The position numbers were made by a program, and so were the translations under genes. Positions 17,473 through 27,684 of a DNA stretch of 64,000 nt are shown piece after piece. The stretch is from positions 40,369-104,368 of the forward strand of contig NZ_JBPZGY010000015.1 of the NCBI RefSeq assembly GCF_051857535.1, read 5' to 3'. Position 1 is the stretch's first letter; each line of letters starts with the position of its first letter. Under the pieces are notes generated by a model that was not told the DNA's origin, did not search any database, and worked only from the letters and a program-made list of their open reading frames with translations. This DNA comes from Roseateles_B sp051857535 (lineage in GTDB: Bacteria > Pseudomonadota > Gammaproteobacteria > Burkholderiales > Burkholderiaceae_C).

Positions 17473-18681
17473 TCAGGGCGCAGGCGGCGCCGAGGCGGGC
17501 TCATTGTGCGCCTGCTCAATGCCCGAGGGTTGAGCCAGCAGCTCGAATCGACCCTCCCTGACCACCAGCGGCGTCATGGGCTTGCCGATCACGTCGCCAG
17601 TCGGGCTGATGGAAAAGGTGCCGGTCACACCCTTGTAGTCGCGGACCTTGCGCAGCGCTTCGGCAATGCGGCCAGGCACGCCTGAGTGCGCATCGCGCAT
17701 GGCCAGGGTCAGCAGCATCAGGGTGTCGTAGCCTTGCGCTGCGCTGCTGTCCGGCAGGGTGTCGAAGCGCGCACGGTAAGCCGTCACGAAGGACGAAACC
17801 TCCTGCCGTTGCGTCTGGTGGCTGAACTGAGAGAAGACAACGACACCTTCCACGTCCCGCCCGCCCAGCTCGATCAGTTGTACCGAGTCCAGTCCTGCGG
17901 CGCCGAATATGGGCACCTGGATGCCCGCCTGGCGCGCCTCCCGCACGATCTGGGCGCTCTCGGGCAGGGAGCCCGCCAGGAAGATGGCGTCGAAGTGCAG
18001 CAGCGAAGCCCAGTCATGCATGACGGACGCGTAGTTGTCTCCGCCCATGCGGTAGGAGCGACGGTCCGCGATCTGCACGTTCATCTCGCGGCATTGCTGC
18101 TCGAAGTGATTCGCGAGGTCCGTGCCGTACTCGTTCTTGATGTAGTAGACCGCAATGCTCTTCAAGCCCTGGCGTCGCGCGTAGGCGCAGATCTGCCGGC
18201 CCTGGTCGCTGTTGCTCTGGAGTGTGCGGAAGGTCAGGCCACCCCCCCCTTCCGTGAGCTTTTCGCCGCTGGAGCCAGGGGAGATGAACAGGATGCCGGC
18301 CCGCTCGTAGATGCGGGCTGCCGGGATGGCAATGAAGGTGTTGAGATGGCCGATGGTCGCCACCACGTCGGCCTGGTTGGCGATCTCCTGGGCCGCCATG
18401 CGCCCGTGGGCCAGTGTGCCGCCGTCGTCCTTCACCAGCAATCTGAGCTTGCGGCCATCAATGACGCCACCGGCGGCGTTGATCTGCTCTGCGGCCAGTT
18501 GGACACCCTTGAGCAGGGAGGACTTGCCTCCACCCAGCGGCCAGGTGACGGCCACGACCAGGTCGCCACGAGCGGCAGCCAGGTGCTGTTCGCGTTCCTG
18601 CTGGGGGCTTGGCTTCTGGCAGGCGTTGAGCAGCACGCACAGGATGAGGATGAAGGCTGATCTAAGCATGGGACCGATCAT
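17473..18681 (-). CDS. LivJ-type periplasmic binding lipoprotein
   Basis: 402 residues with a lipoprotein signal peptide: hydrophobic run ILILCVLLNAC, the cysteine being the lipidation site. The body is a type I periplasmic binding fold as in branched-chain amino acid receptors (LLKGVQLAAEQINAAGG, GHLNTFIAIPAARIYE, FISPGSSGEKLTEGG). It overlaps the upstream ABC gene by 4 bases (ATGA), so translation is coupled. No LivHMGF permease or ATPase is present. A role in sensing or binding the exported peptide, or self-protection, is plausible but unproven. Confidence 0.85.
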   Translation of the reverse strand: MIGPMLRSAFILILCVLLNACQKPSPQQEREQHLAAARGDLVVAVTWPLGGGKSSLLKGVQLAAEQINAAGGVIDGRKLRLLVKDDGGTLAHGRMAAQEIANQADVVATIGHLNTFIAIPAARIYERAGILFISPGSSGEKLTEGGGGLTFRTLQSNSDQGRQICAYARRQGLKSIAVYYIKNEYGTDLANHFEQQCREMNVQIADRRSYRMGGDNYASVMHDWASLLHFDAIFLAGSLPESAQIVREARQAGIQVPIFGAAGLDSVQLIELGGRDVEGVVVFSQFSHQTQRQEVSSFVTAYRARFDTLPDSSAAQGYDTLMLLTLAMRDAHSGVPGRIAEALRKVRDYKGVTGTFSISPTGDVIGKPMTPLVVREGRFELLAQPSGIEQAHNEPASAPPAP

Positions 18682-21404
18682 GCGAGTTGACGTTTTGCCA
18701 TGTCTGCGAACAGGCCGGGCGCCTGCATCAGCGATTGGTAGGTGCCGCGCTGCACGATGCGCCCTTTTTCAAGGACGTAGATGCAGTCGGCATGGATGAT
18801 GGTGCTGAGTCGGTGCGCGATCACGATGCGCGAAGCCTTGAGCTGGCCCAGGCTGTCGCTGACGATGGCCTGCGTGCGGTTGTCCAGCGCGCTGGTAGCT
18901 TCGTCGAAGAACACGATGGCCGGCTTGTGGGCGATCGCCCGGGCGATGATGAGGCGCTGGCGCTGCCCGCCTGACAGCGTGCTGCCGCCATCGCTCACCA
19001 CCGTGTGCATGCCCATGGGCATGGCCTGGATGTCCTGGGCAAGGCCGCTGGCGCGCGCGGCGGCCCAGGCGTCCTCCAGGGTGAGCGAGGAGGCGCCGAC
19101 GATGTTCTTGTAGATGTCGCCGCTCATCACCTTGCCGCCCTGCAAAACGACGCCCAGCTGGCAGCGCAGCGCCACGAGGTCGATGTCGTGGATGTTCTTG
19201 CGGTCGTAGTAGATGTCACCCTGCTGGGCCTTCTCGAAGCCCAGCAGGAGACGAAGCAGGGTGGATTTTCCGGAGCCTGACTCGCCGACCAGGGCGACGA
19301 ACTGGCCGGGCTCGACCGTCAGCGAGACGTCTTGCAGTACGGGCTGCTCCGAACCGGGGTAGCTGAAGCTCAGGCTGGCGACCTCGATCGCGCCGCGCAG
19401 CGGGCCGGGGTCCTGTCGCCGTTCGTCGGCTTCCGGGGTCGCCGTCAGGATGGGCTGTGCACGCTGGTAGATGGGGATCACGTCCAGCAGCGTCACCCCG
19501 ACGCGCACCATGCCCAGCATGGCGCTGAGGAACAGCGCGAACAGAGCGCTGAAGGCGACGAAGTCCCCGCTGGAGAAACGGTCGGTGTGCTGCGAGAGTG
19601 CCGTGGAGGAGATCAGGGCGAACAGCATGGCATTGGCCAGCACCGGAAAGCAGCTGTTGAAAACCTGGGTGCCGCAGCCCAGGATGCCGGACTGCATCTG
19701 CAGCCGCTGCTGTTCCGCGAAGTGACGGCTCCAGTTGGCAAAGGCCTTGGACTCCGCACCCGTCATCCGCAGCTTCGACAGCCCGGCCAGGTACTCCAGC
19801 GCGCGCCCGGCGGCCTCTCCCCGGATGTCGGCACTGGCCTTGGTGAAGCGGTAGCGGCGGCGCCCCATGTAGGCATGGAAGCCGGCCGCGCCCAGCACGA
19901 GCACCACGGCCAGAGCCGTGAGCTGGGGGCTGTAGTGAAGCATCAGGATGAGGTTGACCAGCGAGAACAGGAAGCTCATGGCTGTGCCAATGAGCGCGCC
20001 CGAGAGGAGCTGCCGTATCTCGTTGATCCCGTTGATTCGCGTGGCCAGGTCGCCGGCGGAGTAGCTTCTGAAGAAGGGCACGGGAAGCTTGAGGACCCGG
20101 TCCCAGACGGCGGCCTGCAAGTCGCTGCCGGCACGGCTCTCGATGCGCAGGAGCAGTTGCGATCGATAGAGTTCGAAGATGAAGCTGGCCACCGACACCA
20201 CGGCGAGCAGCGCGAGGATCTGCGCCAGTTGACTGCTGTCTGCGGCCGGGATGATGTCGTCGAACAACTGGCCACTGGCGATCGGTATCAGCGTCGACAA
20301 CAGCGTGCCCAGCAGGCCGATGAGCAGGATGCCCCGGGCATCGCGGTGCAGATCCTGCAGGCAGAAACGCAGCAGGTCCCTGGCACCCACGGCCGTGGAC
20401 GGCAGCTTGCGATAGAACATGAAGGCGAGGGTCGACAGGCGCTGGACGGTGTGCTCGTCGACGATGAAGTGGATGCCGTCCTTGGGCCCCCGCGCTTCGT
20501 AATGGCCTTTGTCATTGCGCAGCAGCGCCACCGGCCGCCGGCCGTCGTTGACGAAGGTCAGCAACGGGCCGTTGTCCTCCTCCCACCAGCGCCCCTTGAG
20601 CGAGGTGGTGCGCATGCGCACGCCCGAGGCCTCCGCAAGAGTCCCCAGAGGGCCTCGCTTGCCTGCTGCCTGGCCGGGTACGGGGGGCTTGAACTCGATT
20701 CCCTGCCGTGAGCCCAGCAGCTGGCAGGCGACCAGCAATGCATCACCCTCGACTTCGGCCAGCGGAGCCGATGGCGAGAACAGGGCGGCAAGGTTGCCCA
20801 GGGCCTGCGAGAGCGCCTCGCGGCTGAGCGCGGCCTTGCGCTGCAGGCGGATGGCCTCTTCCATGTCCTGGTCACGCCGTTGCTCATGGGCGGTCTGCAG
20901 CATGTCCCGGCCGGCCTGAAGGAGGGCCTCGATGATGGCCTCGGGCGCAGTATGGTCCAGGAGCTTCTGCGCGTTGAGTCGATCAGTCTGGCCTGGGGGC
21001 AAGAGCTCGGGACCGGCCGCTGTGGAGCTGGCGCCGGGCGACACGCGGGCGAACCAGCACTCCAATGCCGCTGCCAGTGCCTGCCTGGCATCGGCATTCG
21101 TCAGGAGGTGCCCCAGGCCCTCGATGGGCATCACACGGCACAGGGCTCCTTCCCGGGCGCCCAGGGCCCAGCCGTCCACGGCAGGCTCGATCGACCCTGG
21201 CAATGCAAACACCTGGCCGGGCCCGAGGGTCAGCCAGTGCGTGCGGCGCACGCCATCGTCGACGTCCTGTACCGTGAGGAACAGGTCCACGGTGCCGGAT
21301 TCCACCAGGCACAGGGCGCTTTCGGGCCGCCAGCGGTCCGTGACGTCGATGCGCGCTGCGCCGGAGGCCTCGAAGTACTGCAGCAGGCGGGCAGCATCAT
21401 TCAT
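18678..21404 (-). CDS. NHLM-type ABC exporter protein 2 (no peptidase)
   Basis: 908 residues from the ATG at 21404, which overlaps the upstream gene by 8 bases. Residues 1-300 form a soluble region beginning with a cyclic-nucleotide-binding-like fold (VESGTVDLFLTVQD). A six-helix ABC transmembrane domain follows (about 370-640), then an ATPase: Walker A GESGSGKST (about 706), signature LSGGQRQR, Walker B VFFDEATSALD. This matches the second ABC protein of NHLM bacteriocin export systems. It has no C39 domain; it probably forms a heterodimer with the C39-ABC protein next to it. Confidence 0.9.
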   Translation of the reverse strand: MNDAARLLQYFEASGAARIDVTDRWRPESALCLVESGTVDLFLTVQDVDDGVRRTHWLTLGPGQVFALPGSIEPAVDGWALGAREGALCRVMPIEGLGHLLTNADARQALAAALECWFARVSPGASSTAAGPELLPPGQTDRLNAQKLLDHTAPEAIIEALLQAGRDMLQTAHEQRRDQDMEEAIRLQRKAALSREALSQALGNLAALFSPSAPLAEVEGDALLVACQLLGSRQGIEFKPPVPGQAAGKRGPLGTLAEASGVRMRTTSLKGRWWEEDNGPLLTFVNDGRRPVALLRNDKGHYEARGPKDGIHFIVDEHTVQRLSTLAFMFYRKLPSTAVGARDLLRFCLQDLHRDARGILLIGLLGTLLSTLIPIASGQLFDDIIPAADSSQLAQILALLAVVSVASFIFELYRSQLLLRIESRAGSDLQAAVWDRVLKLPVPFFRSYSAGDLATRINGINEIRQLLSGALIGTAMSFLFSLVNLILMLHYSPQLTALAVVLVLGAAGFHAYMGRRRYRFTKASADIRGEAAGRALEYLAGLSKLRMTGAESKAFANWSRHFAEQQRLQMQSGILGCGTQVFNSCFPVLANAMLFALISSTALSQHTDRFSSGDFVAFSALFALFLSAMLGMVRVGVTLLDVIPIYQRAQPILTATPEADERRQDPGPLRGAIEVASLSFSYPGSEQPVLQDVSLTVEPGQFVALVGESGSGKSTLLRLLLGFEKAQQGDIYYDRKNIHDIDLVALRCQLGVVLQGGKVMSGDIYKNIVGASSLTLEDAWAAARASGLAQDIQAMPMGMHTVVSDGGSTLSGGQRQRLIIARAIAHKPAIVFFDEATSALDNRTQAIVSDSLGQLKASRIVIAHRLSTIIHADCIYVLEKGRIVQRGTYQSLMQAPGLFADMAKRQLA

Positions 21405-23589
21405 CGGACACCAACCTTGCATAGTGGCCGCCCAGGCGCATCAGCGCCTCATGACTGCCGCGTTCCAGCACCTTGCCGCGATCCAGGAAGATGATCTCGT
21501 CACAGTCACGGATGGCGCTCAGTCGATGCGCGATGACGAGGCAGCTGCAACCGCGCCGACGGATGTTCTGCTCCACCAGCTTCTCGGTCAGTGGGTCCAG
21601 CGCGCTGGTGGCTTCGTCCAGGATCAGCAGGCGCGGGTTGGTGGTCAGTGCGCGGGCGATTTCAAGTCTTTGCCGCTGGCCGCCGCTGAAGTTGGCGCCC
21701 CCTTCTGCCACCAGGCTCTGGTAGCCCCCAGGGCGGGAGGAGATGAAGTCGTGGATCTGTGCGTCCTTGGCCGCCTGGATCATGACCGAGTCGGGCACGG
21801 TACGGTCCCACATCGTCAGGTTGTCACGCACGGTTGCGGAGAACAGCGAGATGTCCTGGTCGACCACGGCGACGGAGTTCAGCAGCCGGTGCCGTGGCAC
21901 CGAGGAACGAGGAATCTTGTCCAGGAGGATCTCCCCTTGCCAGGGCGCGTGAAGGCCGGCCACCAACTTGGCGATGGTGGATTTGCCGCAGCCCGAGGGG
22001 CCGACCAGGGCCACGCGCTGGCCCGGCTTGAGTTGCAGATCGAAGTTCTCCAGCAGCGGAGGCTCCATGCGGCTGAAGCCAAAGCTCAGCTGCCGCAGCT
22101 CCAGCGCACCACTCAGTCGCGTACCGTCGGAATGCTCGGCGTCGTCGTCTGGGAGGGCGTCAATCGTCGCATGCAGGGCATCATCCAGGCGCTTGACGTC
22201 GCCGTGGAAGTTCTGCAGCTTGGCACCGAGCGAGACCAGCGTGTTGATCGGGCCCATGAAGCTGGCCACCAGCATCTGGAACGCGATCAGCGATCCCATG
22301 GACATCTCGCCGCTCATCACGCGCAGTCCGCCGATGGCCAGGATGGCGGTCGAGTTGAGACCGCTCAGCAGCCTGGGTGCAAGGTCCAGGGGAATGGACG
22401 CCCGGCTCATGTCCTGCAGCGAACGGGCGAACCGGGCCTGGAAGCCGGCCCAGCGAGCAAAGAAGTCAGTCTCCCAGCCTGAGGCCTTGAGGGTTTCGAT
22501 GAGCATCAGGCCGTCCATCGAGGTGCCCATCACCTTGCTCTGATCGATGGCCAGACGCATGTTCAGCTCGCGCCGCTTCATGGAGATGAGGCTCAGCAAG
22601 GCGAAGTTTGCGCCGGCCACGCCAATGCACAGCATGGCCATCCAGGGGTCGTAGAAAAGCATGACCGTGGCGAAGAAGAGCGCTGTGATCAGGCCCAGCA
22701 CCGCGTCGACCAGATCACCCGACAGAACCTCGGCGACACGCGCATTGATGAGCACCCGCGAGCTGACTTCCGCCGCCGATCGCTGCTGGAAGAAGCTCAA
22801 CGGCAGTTGCAGCACATGCCAGAAGAAGCGGGCCGAGGTGCTCAGCGCGATGCGAGCTTCCAGCCGGAGGAGGTAGTAGTGCTGCAGCCAGGTCAGGACG
22901 CCCAGCAGTGCGCTGGCACCGATCATCCCCGTGATCAGCGGCCCGGCCCATCCTTGCATCTGCCCCACGAGGATGTTGTCGATGAAGATGGCGCTGAAGG
23001 CCGGCACTGCGATGCCCGGCACGACCAGCAGCAGGCCCACCAGCAGCAGGTAGGCCAGGGCCCAGCGTGTGTCGCCCAGCCTGGAGCGCAGGGCGAGCAG
23101 AAGGCTGTCCGGGCTGCCGCCTGGTTCGAAGCGCTCGGTCTTCTCGAATGTCAGCACGATGCCTGTGAAGGACTGGTCGAACTCGGCCGCGCCGACTTCG
23201 CGGCGACCTCGCGCCGGATCATTCAGGAAGAATCGCGTCTTGCCGACGCCTTCCAGCAGCAGGAAATGATTGAAATTCCAGTACAGCACCGCCGGCAGCG
23301 GCAGGGCGGCGAGGTTGGCGGGTTCCGCCTTGAAGGCGCGGGCCTCTAGGCCGTAGCCACGCGCCGCCTTCACGATGTTCAGGGCCTTGGTGCCGTCTCT
23401 GGAGACGCCGCAAGCCGTCCGCAGCTCGGCCAGCGACACGAATTTTCCGTGGTACGCCAGCACCATTGCCAGGCTCGCGGCGCCGCATTCCACAGCTTCC
23501 ATCTGAAGAATGGACGGTGCCCTGACCCGGCGCCCTGCTCCATGACGACCACGGAGGGCGCGCCACAAGCGCGTTATCAATGCAGGCAT
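21397..23589 (-). CDS. NHLM-type ABC exporter with C39 leader peptidase
   Basis: 730 residues from the ATG at 23589, 7 bases after the HlyD stop. The N-terminal C39 peptidase keeps the full active site: Q29, C35 (MEAVECGAASLAM), H108 (WNFNHFLLLEG) and D124 (FLNDPARG). The ABC transmembrane region spans about 160-450 and the ATPase carries GPSGCGKST, FSGGQRQRLEIARAL and LLILDEATSALD. It should cut the precursor after its double glycine and export the core to the periplasm or through TolC. Confidence 0.94.
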   Translation of the reverse strand: MPALITRLWRALRGRHGAGRRVRAPSILQMEAVECGAASLAMVLAYHGKFVSLAELRTACGVSRDGTKALNIVKAARGYGLEARAFKAEPANLAALPLPAVLYWNFNHFLLLEGVGKTRFFLNDPARGRREVGAAEFDQSFTGIVLTFEKTERFEPGGSPDSLLLALRSRLGDTRWALAYLLLVGLLLVVPGIAVPAFSAIFIDNILVGQMQGWAGPLITGMIGASALLGVLTWLQHYYLLRLEARIALSTSARFFWHVLQLPLSFFQQRSAAEVSSRVLINARVAEVLSGDLVDAVLGLITALFFATVMLFYDPWMAMLCIGVAGANFALLSLISMKRRELNMRLAIDQSKVMGTSMDGLMLIETLKASGWETDFFARWAGFQARFARSLQDMSRASIPLDLAPRLLSGLNSTAILAIGGLRVMSGEMSMGSLIAFQMLVASFMGPINTLVSLGAKLQNFHGDVKRLDDALHATIDALPDDDAEHSDGTRLSGALELRQLSFGFSRMEPPLLENFDLQLKPGQRVALVGPSGCGKSTIAKLVAGLHAPWQGEILLDKIPRSSVPRHRLLNSVAVVDQDISLFSATVRDNLTMWDRTVPDSVMIQAAKDAQIHDFISSRPGGYQSLVAEGGANFSGGQRQRLEIARALTTNPRLLILDEATSALDPLTEKLVEQNIRRRGCSCLVIAHRLSAIRDCDEIIFLDRGKVLERGSHEALMRLGGHYARLVSDE

Positions 23590-23596
23590 GGCTTGT

Positions 23597-24862
23597 TCAC
23601 TCCAGGCCCAGGAAGCGCTTGAGCGCAGGAATGACCAAGGTGATGGGCCGCCTGACCGAGAGCGTGATGGACGCCTGGCACAGCGTGCCGTTCTGTATGG
23701 TGAACGGCGGCCCCTGCCGCGTGGACCACGCATAGCCGCTGGGGGTCTCCGGCGCAGGATTCAGTGTCGCCACCAGCTGGATGGGGGGCGTGCTGCCGAC
23801 CAACTGCTGCACCAGCTTTTCGTTGCCGAATACCTGCATCAGGCCTTTGTCAGACGAGGGGTACTCCGCGACGGACGCGATGCTGCCCGACAGGAACCCG
23901 TACTCTTCGCGGCGTGCCGTGCTGGGGCTGATCTCGGCGCTCATGCCGATGCGCATGCGCTTGCCCTCGGCTGCGGGCAGGTAGATGAAGGCTTCGACCT
24001 CGTTGCGGTCATTGCCGCTGGACTCGATGCTGACCATGGGCATGCCGCGGTCAACGAACTGACCGTCGCTGACCGTGACTTCCAGAACGCGCCCGGCCGC
24101 CGGGCTCACCACCAGCCCTGCCGTCTTGGCTTCCCGGCCCAACGAGTCCAGCAAAGCCTTGATCTCCTCCACCTGTCGCGCGGCCTGTGCAATCTCGTTG
24201 CTGCTGCGGGTGTTGGCATCTTCCCGGCTGACTTCCGCCTGCTTGATCTGGGACTTGCTGGCCTCCACCTGGAGCTGGGCAGCGCTCAGCTCCAGTTGGG
24301 TGGAGATGAGCGTCTGGCGGGTCAGCAGGCCCTGTTCCAGGAGCGCCTGCTGGGAGCGAATCCGCTCCTTCAGAAGGCCGATCTGCCGTTCGGCTGCGGT
24401 GATCTGCGCGAGGGAGGCTTCACGCTGCTGCTGGTAGCTGAGCGCCCGCAGGCGGCCCAGTTCCTGGCCCGCTTGGCGTGTCTGCTGCAGCTGCAACTGC
24501 GCCTCGATGAGCCGCGCTTCGGTGACCTTGATCTTCTGCAGGGTGTCGTACTGGTCGATGCGGCCGATGATCTGGCCGCGCACCACGCGGTCGCCACGTT
24601 CCACGGAAAGGTCGGTCAGTCGACCGCTGGATGAGGCGGTGGTCAGGGTGATGCCACCGCTCTTCACCAGGATGCACTGCTGTGCGTTCACCTTGCTGGG
24701 CAAGCGCCCGAAGACAGACCACAGCAGCACGGCCACCGTCACCAGCCCGACGGCCAGGAGCACGATCCAGGCCTTGGGCGATGTCACCTGGAGCAGGCTG
24801 TCGAGCTCGTCGGGAGAGGACAAGCGGTCCAGTGCCGCCTTTCTGAACAGACCGTCTTTCAT
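23597..24862 (-). CDS. HlyD-family export adaptor, NHLM type
   Basis: 421 residues. A short cytoplasmic stretch (LSSPDELDSLLQVTSPKAW) precedes one membrane helix (about 33-53), then barrel-sandwich segments (SGRLTDLSVERGDRVVRGQ) flank a long alpha-helical hairpin. The N-terminal LSSPDELD segment is typical of NHLM bacteriocin secretion proteins. It overlaps the TolC gene by 4 bases (ATGA). It should link the ABC pair in the inner membrane to the TolC channel. Confidence 0.92.
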   Translation of the reverse strand: MKDGLFRKAALDRLSSPDELDSLLQVTSPKAWIVLLAVGLVTVAVLLWSVFGRLPSKVNAQQCILVKSGGITLTTASSSGRLTDLSVERGDRVVRGQIIGRIDQYDTLQKIKVTEARLIEAQLQLQQTRQAGQELGRLRALSYQQQREASLAQITAAERQIGLLKERIRSQQALLEQGLLTRQTLISTQLELSAAQLQVEASKSQIKQAEVSREDANTRSSNEIAQAARQVEEIKALLDSLGREAKTAGLVVSPAAGRVLEVTVSDGQFVDRGMPMVSIESSGNDRNEVEAFIYLPAAEGKRMRIGMSAEISPSTARREEYGFLSGSIASVAEYPSSDKGLMQVFGNEKLVQQLVGSTPPIQLVATLNPAPETPSGYAWSTRQGPPFTIQNGTLCQASITLSVRRPITLVIPALKRFLGLE

Positions 24863-26445
24863 GGGAGATTTCCGGGCAGCGTGTCGGGTTGGCGCTGCAT
24901 GCTTTGAAGAGAGTCCAGGGTGCTGAAGGCCTGGACATCCAGGCTGCCCAGCTCGTCGGCGATGCGCTCGTCTTGAGGGAACTGGAACACCGTGCCAGTC
25001 TCATGGCGAAGCCGGGCCAGAGCGGTCGCATGGCTCAGCAGCAGCTGCGTGATGCCGACCTGGGCGTTCACGTAGCGCGTCTCCAGGTTGATCACGTCCA
25101 TCAGGGTGGAGATGCCGGCGCGGAGCTTGGTCATCTCCTGGGTCACGGCTTTCTCGTAGTAGCCCAGGCCTTCGCTCGCCGTGCGGATCTGCTGGCCGGT
25201 GCGCCACAGCGTCTGCAGGGCCGCCTCCACCTCGGACAGGGCGGCTTCCCGGCTGTCCAGCGCGCGCAGTTGCAACTGCTCTTGGGTGGCCAGCAACTCG
25301 CGGAGCCTGCCGCTGGCCTGTCGGTTCTCCATGGCGAACTGATAGTTCAGCCCGGCAAACCAGGAAGGCCCGGACTGGCTTCTGCCGGAAAGCGGCGGCA
25401 GGCCGAGCAGTCGGCTGCCTTCCGAGGCCTGGCCGTAGCTGACGCCGAACTTCAGGTCGAGCTGGGCGCGCTCGGTATCCCTGGCCGCGTCAAGCAGGGC
25501 GCGCAGGGCCAGCTGCTGCAGTTCGTTGGCGCGCAGGTCCGGGCGCGTGTGAAGGGCTTGCTGTTTCAGGGCGCCGGATTGCTCGAGCAACTGACCCGCT
25601 GTCGGGGAGGGCGCGGGGAAGGGGTCGGCGGCCATTGGCAGCAGGTCGCCGGCCCGGGCGTCCAGTCCCATGCTGCGGGCCAGACGGCGACGTGCATCCC
25701 GCATGCGCAGTTGCGCCGCCTCCAGCGCATTGGACTTGTCGGTGAGGTCGGCCCGCAGCAGGACCAGGTCACCGGCCGGCTTCTCGTCAGCCGCGACCAG
25801 CTTTTCATTGGAGGCGAGCAGGTTCCTGGACCGCTCCAAGGACTGCGCCGCGATGGCCATGAGCGCGCATTCCGCCCGGTATTCCCAGTAGCGTTGAGTC
25901 ATGGCCAGCACCGCATCGCTGGCGGCTGCCCGCACGCGCCAGCGCTGCTCATCCCAGGCAAGGCGTGCAGCTTCGTCCTGTGCCTGCGCCTGCTTTCGGC
26001 CCTTGAGCACCGGAATCACGAACTGCAGCTTGAGCCGGGTCTGGTGCAGCCGCACTGGGGCGTCCGCTGGCGCTTCAAGGACGCCTGTCGACTCCAGGCC
26101 GGTTTCCATGCGAACGCCGTCAGCCAGCAGCCGCTCGGCGCCGACGCGATAGGTGCTGACGGTCCGGGTCGATTGATCCGGGGTGCCGGACGGAGGCGAT
26201 GGGGTGATGCTCCTGTCATGCTGCGCGCCCGAGGACAGCGTCCAGTCGTACTGGCCCTGGGCTTGCAGCGCGCGGGCAGACGCCGCCCCCAGCTCATGGC
26301 GCTGCAGGCGGATAGACACGTTGCCGGCCATGCCCTGAGCCAGGACCTGCGCCAGAGACAGTTCATCGGCTACGCAGCGCCCCTCCATCAGGCCGAGCAA
26401 GGCCAAGGCCAGCCCATCTATCGCGAGCTTCGTTCGCAGTCTCAT
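24859..26445 (-). CDS. TolC-family outer-membrane efflux protein
   Basis: 528 residues with a signal peptide (cleavage near CVADE, about residue 26). Two repeated halves of long amphipathic helices with RxDLRANELQ-like and LRAGISTLMDVINLETRYVNAQ-like segments are typical of TolC proteins. It overlaps HExxH protein 2 upstream and HlyD downstream by 4 bases each. It supplies the outer-membrane channel for the exporter, a part that many RiPP clusters borrow from elsewhere. Confidence 0.92.
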   Translation of the reverse strand: MRLRTKLAIDGLALALLGLMEGRCVADELSLAQVLAQGMAGNVSIRLQRHELGAASARALQAQGQYDWTLSSGAQHDRSITPSPPSGTPDQSTRTVSTYRVGAERLLADGVRMETGLESTGVLEAPADAPVRLHQTRLKLQFVIPVLKGRKQAQAQDEAARLAWDEQRWRVRAAASDAVLAMTQRYWEYRAECALMAIAAQSLERSRNLLASNEKLVAADEKPAGDLVLLRADLTDKSNALEAAQLRMRDARRRLARSMGLDARAGDLLPMAADPFPAPSPTAGQLLEQSGALKQQALHTRPDLRANELQQLALRALLDAARDTERAQLDLKFGVSYGQASEGSRLLGLPPLSGRSQSGPSWFAGLNYQFAMENRQASGRLRELLATQEQLQLRALDSREAALSEVEAALQTLWRTGQQIRTASEGLGYYEKAVTQEMTKLRAGISTLMDVINLETRYVNAQVGITQLLLSHATALARLRHETGTVFQFPQDERIADELGSLDVQAFSTLDSLQSMQRQPDTLPGNLP

Positions 26446-27668
26446 GCTGCCGTCGGGACATCGTAGCCTCGTGCGATCAGGAGATCGGCCTGGCCGTGGA
26501 ACAGCGCCTTGCCGCCAGGCATCAGAGCGTCGCTCTGGCGCAGAATGTCCGCGAGGCTCAGCGTGTGCCTGAGCATGACATCGTGCTCCTTGAGGTTCTC
26601 CTGGGAACCCCGACCCAGCTTGTGGATCACGTCGTGCCAGTACAGCAGCATGTTGGCGGTGGCGTGGTAGGTCAGCAGGATCTTGCTGATCGTGCGCTTG
26701 CGTCCCTTCAGCGTGGAGTAGTGCTCGGCTTCCTTGCGGGCCGGGTCCGTCAAGTGCTGGATCGCACTGATCAGCAGGTAGTGCTGGTGGCTCATCTCGT
26801 GCACGAATACTTCACCCAGGAAGTCGGTGCTCAGCGGGAAGCCGCAGCTGAATACGCCCGAGCTGCTCAGGAAGCTGCCGCTCTGGCGCATGTCCTGACT
26901 CGTCAGCGGGCAGCAGGCCAGGCCACGCAACAAGGGCAGGATCCAGTCGACATAGCAGGGATCGGCCTCCCGGAGGAGCTGCAGCGCCTCGCCGACCTGC
27001 TGCGCCGACCGGGCGGCGGTCAGGCCATCCTCGCCGGCTTGCCGCTGCACGGGCCAGTCCACGAAGATGTCCGTCACCGTGGACTCATCGGGCTCTTTCC
27101 AGCTCTGCAGGTACAGATGCTGGAAACCGGCCGCCTGGAGGTGCACGGGTTCGACGTAGCACCAGCGGGGATCGGGTTGCTGATCTGGGTCGGCGCGCAG
27201 GCCCTGGTCGGTCCAGCGCAGCACCAGGGGCGGCACGGCGGCGTCCAGCCGCTCGACCTGCAGGCACTGCTCTGTGCAAGTCATCCGGATGCTGCCGGAG
27301 GCGTCGAAGATGTGGCCATCCACGGCCAGCCGCACGGGTTCCTGAAGTTGGCACTGCCATTGCGCGGGAATGCGCAGCGTGTGCAATGCACACATCAGAT
27401 GCAGCAGCGCCTCGTCAGGGCGGCCTTGCTGGGTCTTGCGCAGTGCCGCACCCACCTCCGGCTGCCAGGCCTGGGGAAGCGGCCGCAGCGCCTGGGACGA
27501 CAGCGTGTGGCATTGATCCAGCAAGGGCATCAGGGGCGAGCGGGCATCGATGGTCTTGGAAACGGCATCCAGCACGCCGCGATGGAAGGTCGCGGCCATC
27601 ACGCCCATGGGCTTGGAGCTGCTGAACAATTGGGGGGCGAAGCCGTTGGAAATCAAGGAGCTGGTCAT
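26442..27668 (-). CDS. HExxH-motif peptide-modification protein 2
   Basis: 408 residues without signal peptide or membrane helix. The motif FVHEMSHQHYLLISAI holds H290-E291-xx-H294; downstream are KGRKRTISKILLTYHATANMLLYWHDV, shared with HExxH protein 1. The family is the one NCBI calls aKG-HExxH-type peptide beta-hydroxylases (HEXXH-motif domain), found beside FxsB-like radical SAM maturases; assignment here rests on motif and context. It follows radical SAM 2 by 16 bases, so the two probably act as a pair on the precursor. Confidence 0.78.
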   Translation of the reverse strand: MTSSLISNGFAPQLFSSSKPMGVMAATFHRGVLDAVSKTIDARSPLMPLLDQCHTLSSQALRPLPQAWQPEVGAALRKTQQGRPDEALLHLMCALHTLRIPAQWQCQLQEPVRLAVDGHIFDASGSIRMTCTEQCLQVERLDAAVPPLVLRWTDQGLRADPDQQPDPRWCYVEPVHLQAAGFQHLYLQSWKEPDESTVTDIFVDWPVQRQAGEDGLTAARSAQQVGEALQLLREADPCYVDWILPLLRGLACCPLTSQDMRQSGSFLSSSGVFSCGFPLSTDFLGEVFVHEMSHQHYLLISAIQHLTDPARKEAEHYSTLKGRKRTISKILLTYHATANMLLYWHDVIHKLGRGSQENLKEHDVMLRHTLSLADILRQSDALMPGGKALFHGQADLLIARGYDVPTAA

Positions 27669-27684
27669 GGTGATGATCCCGGGG

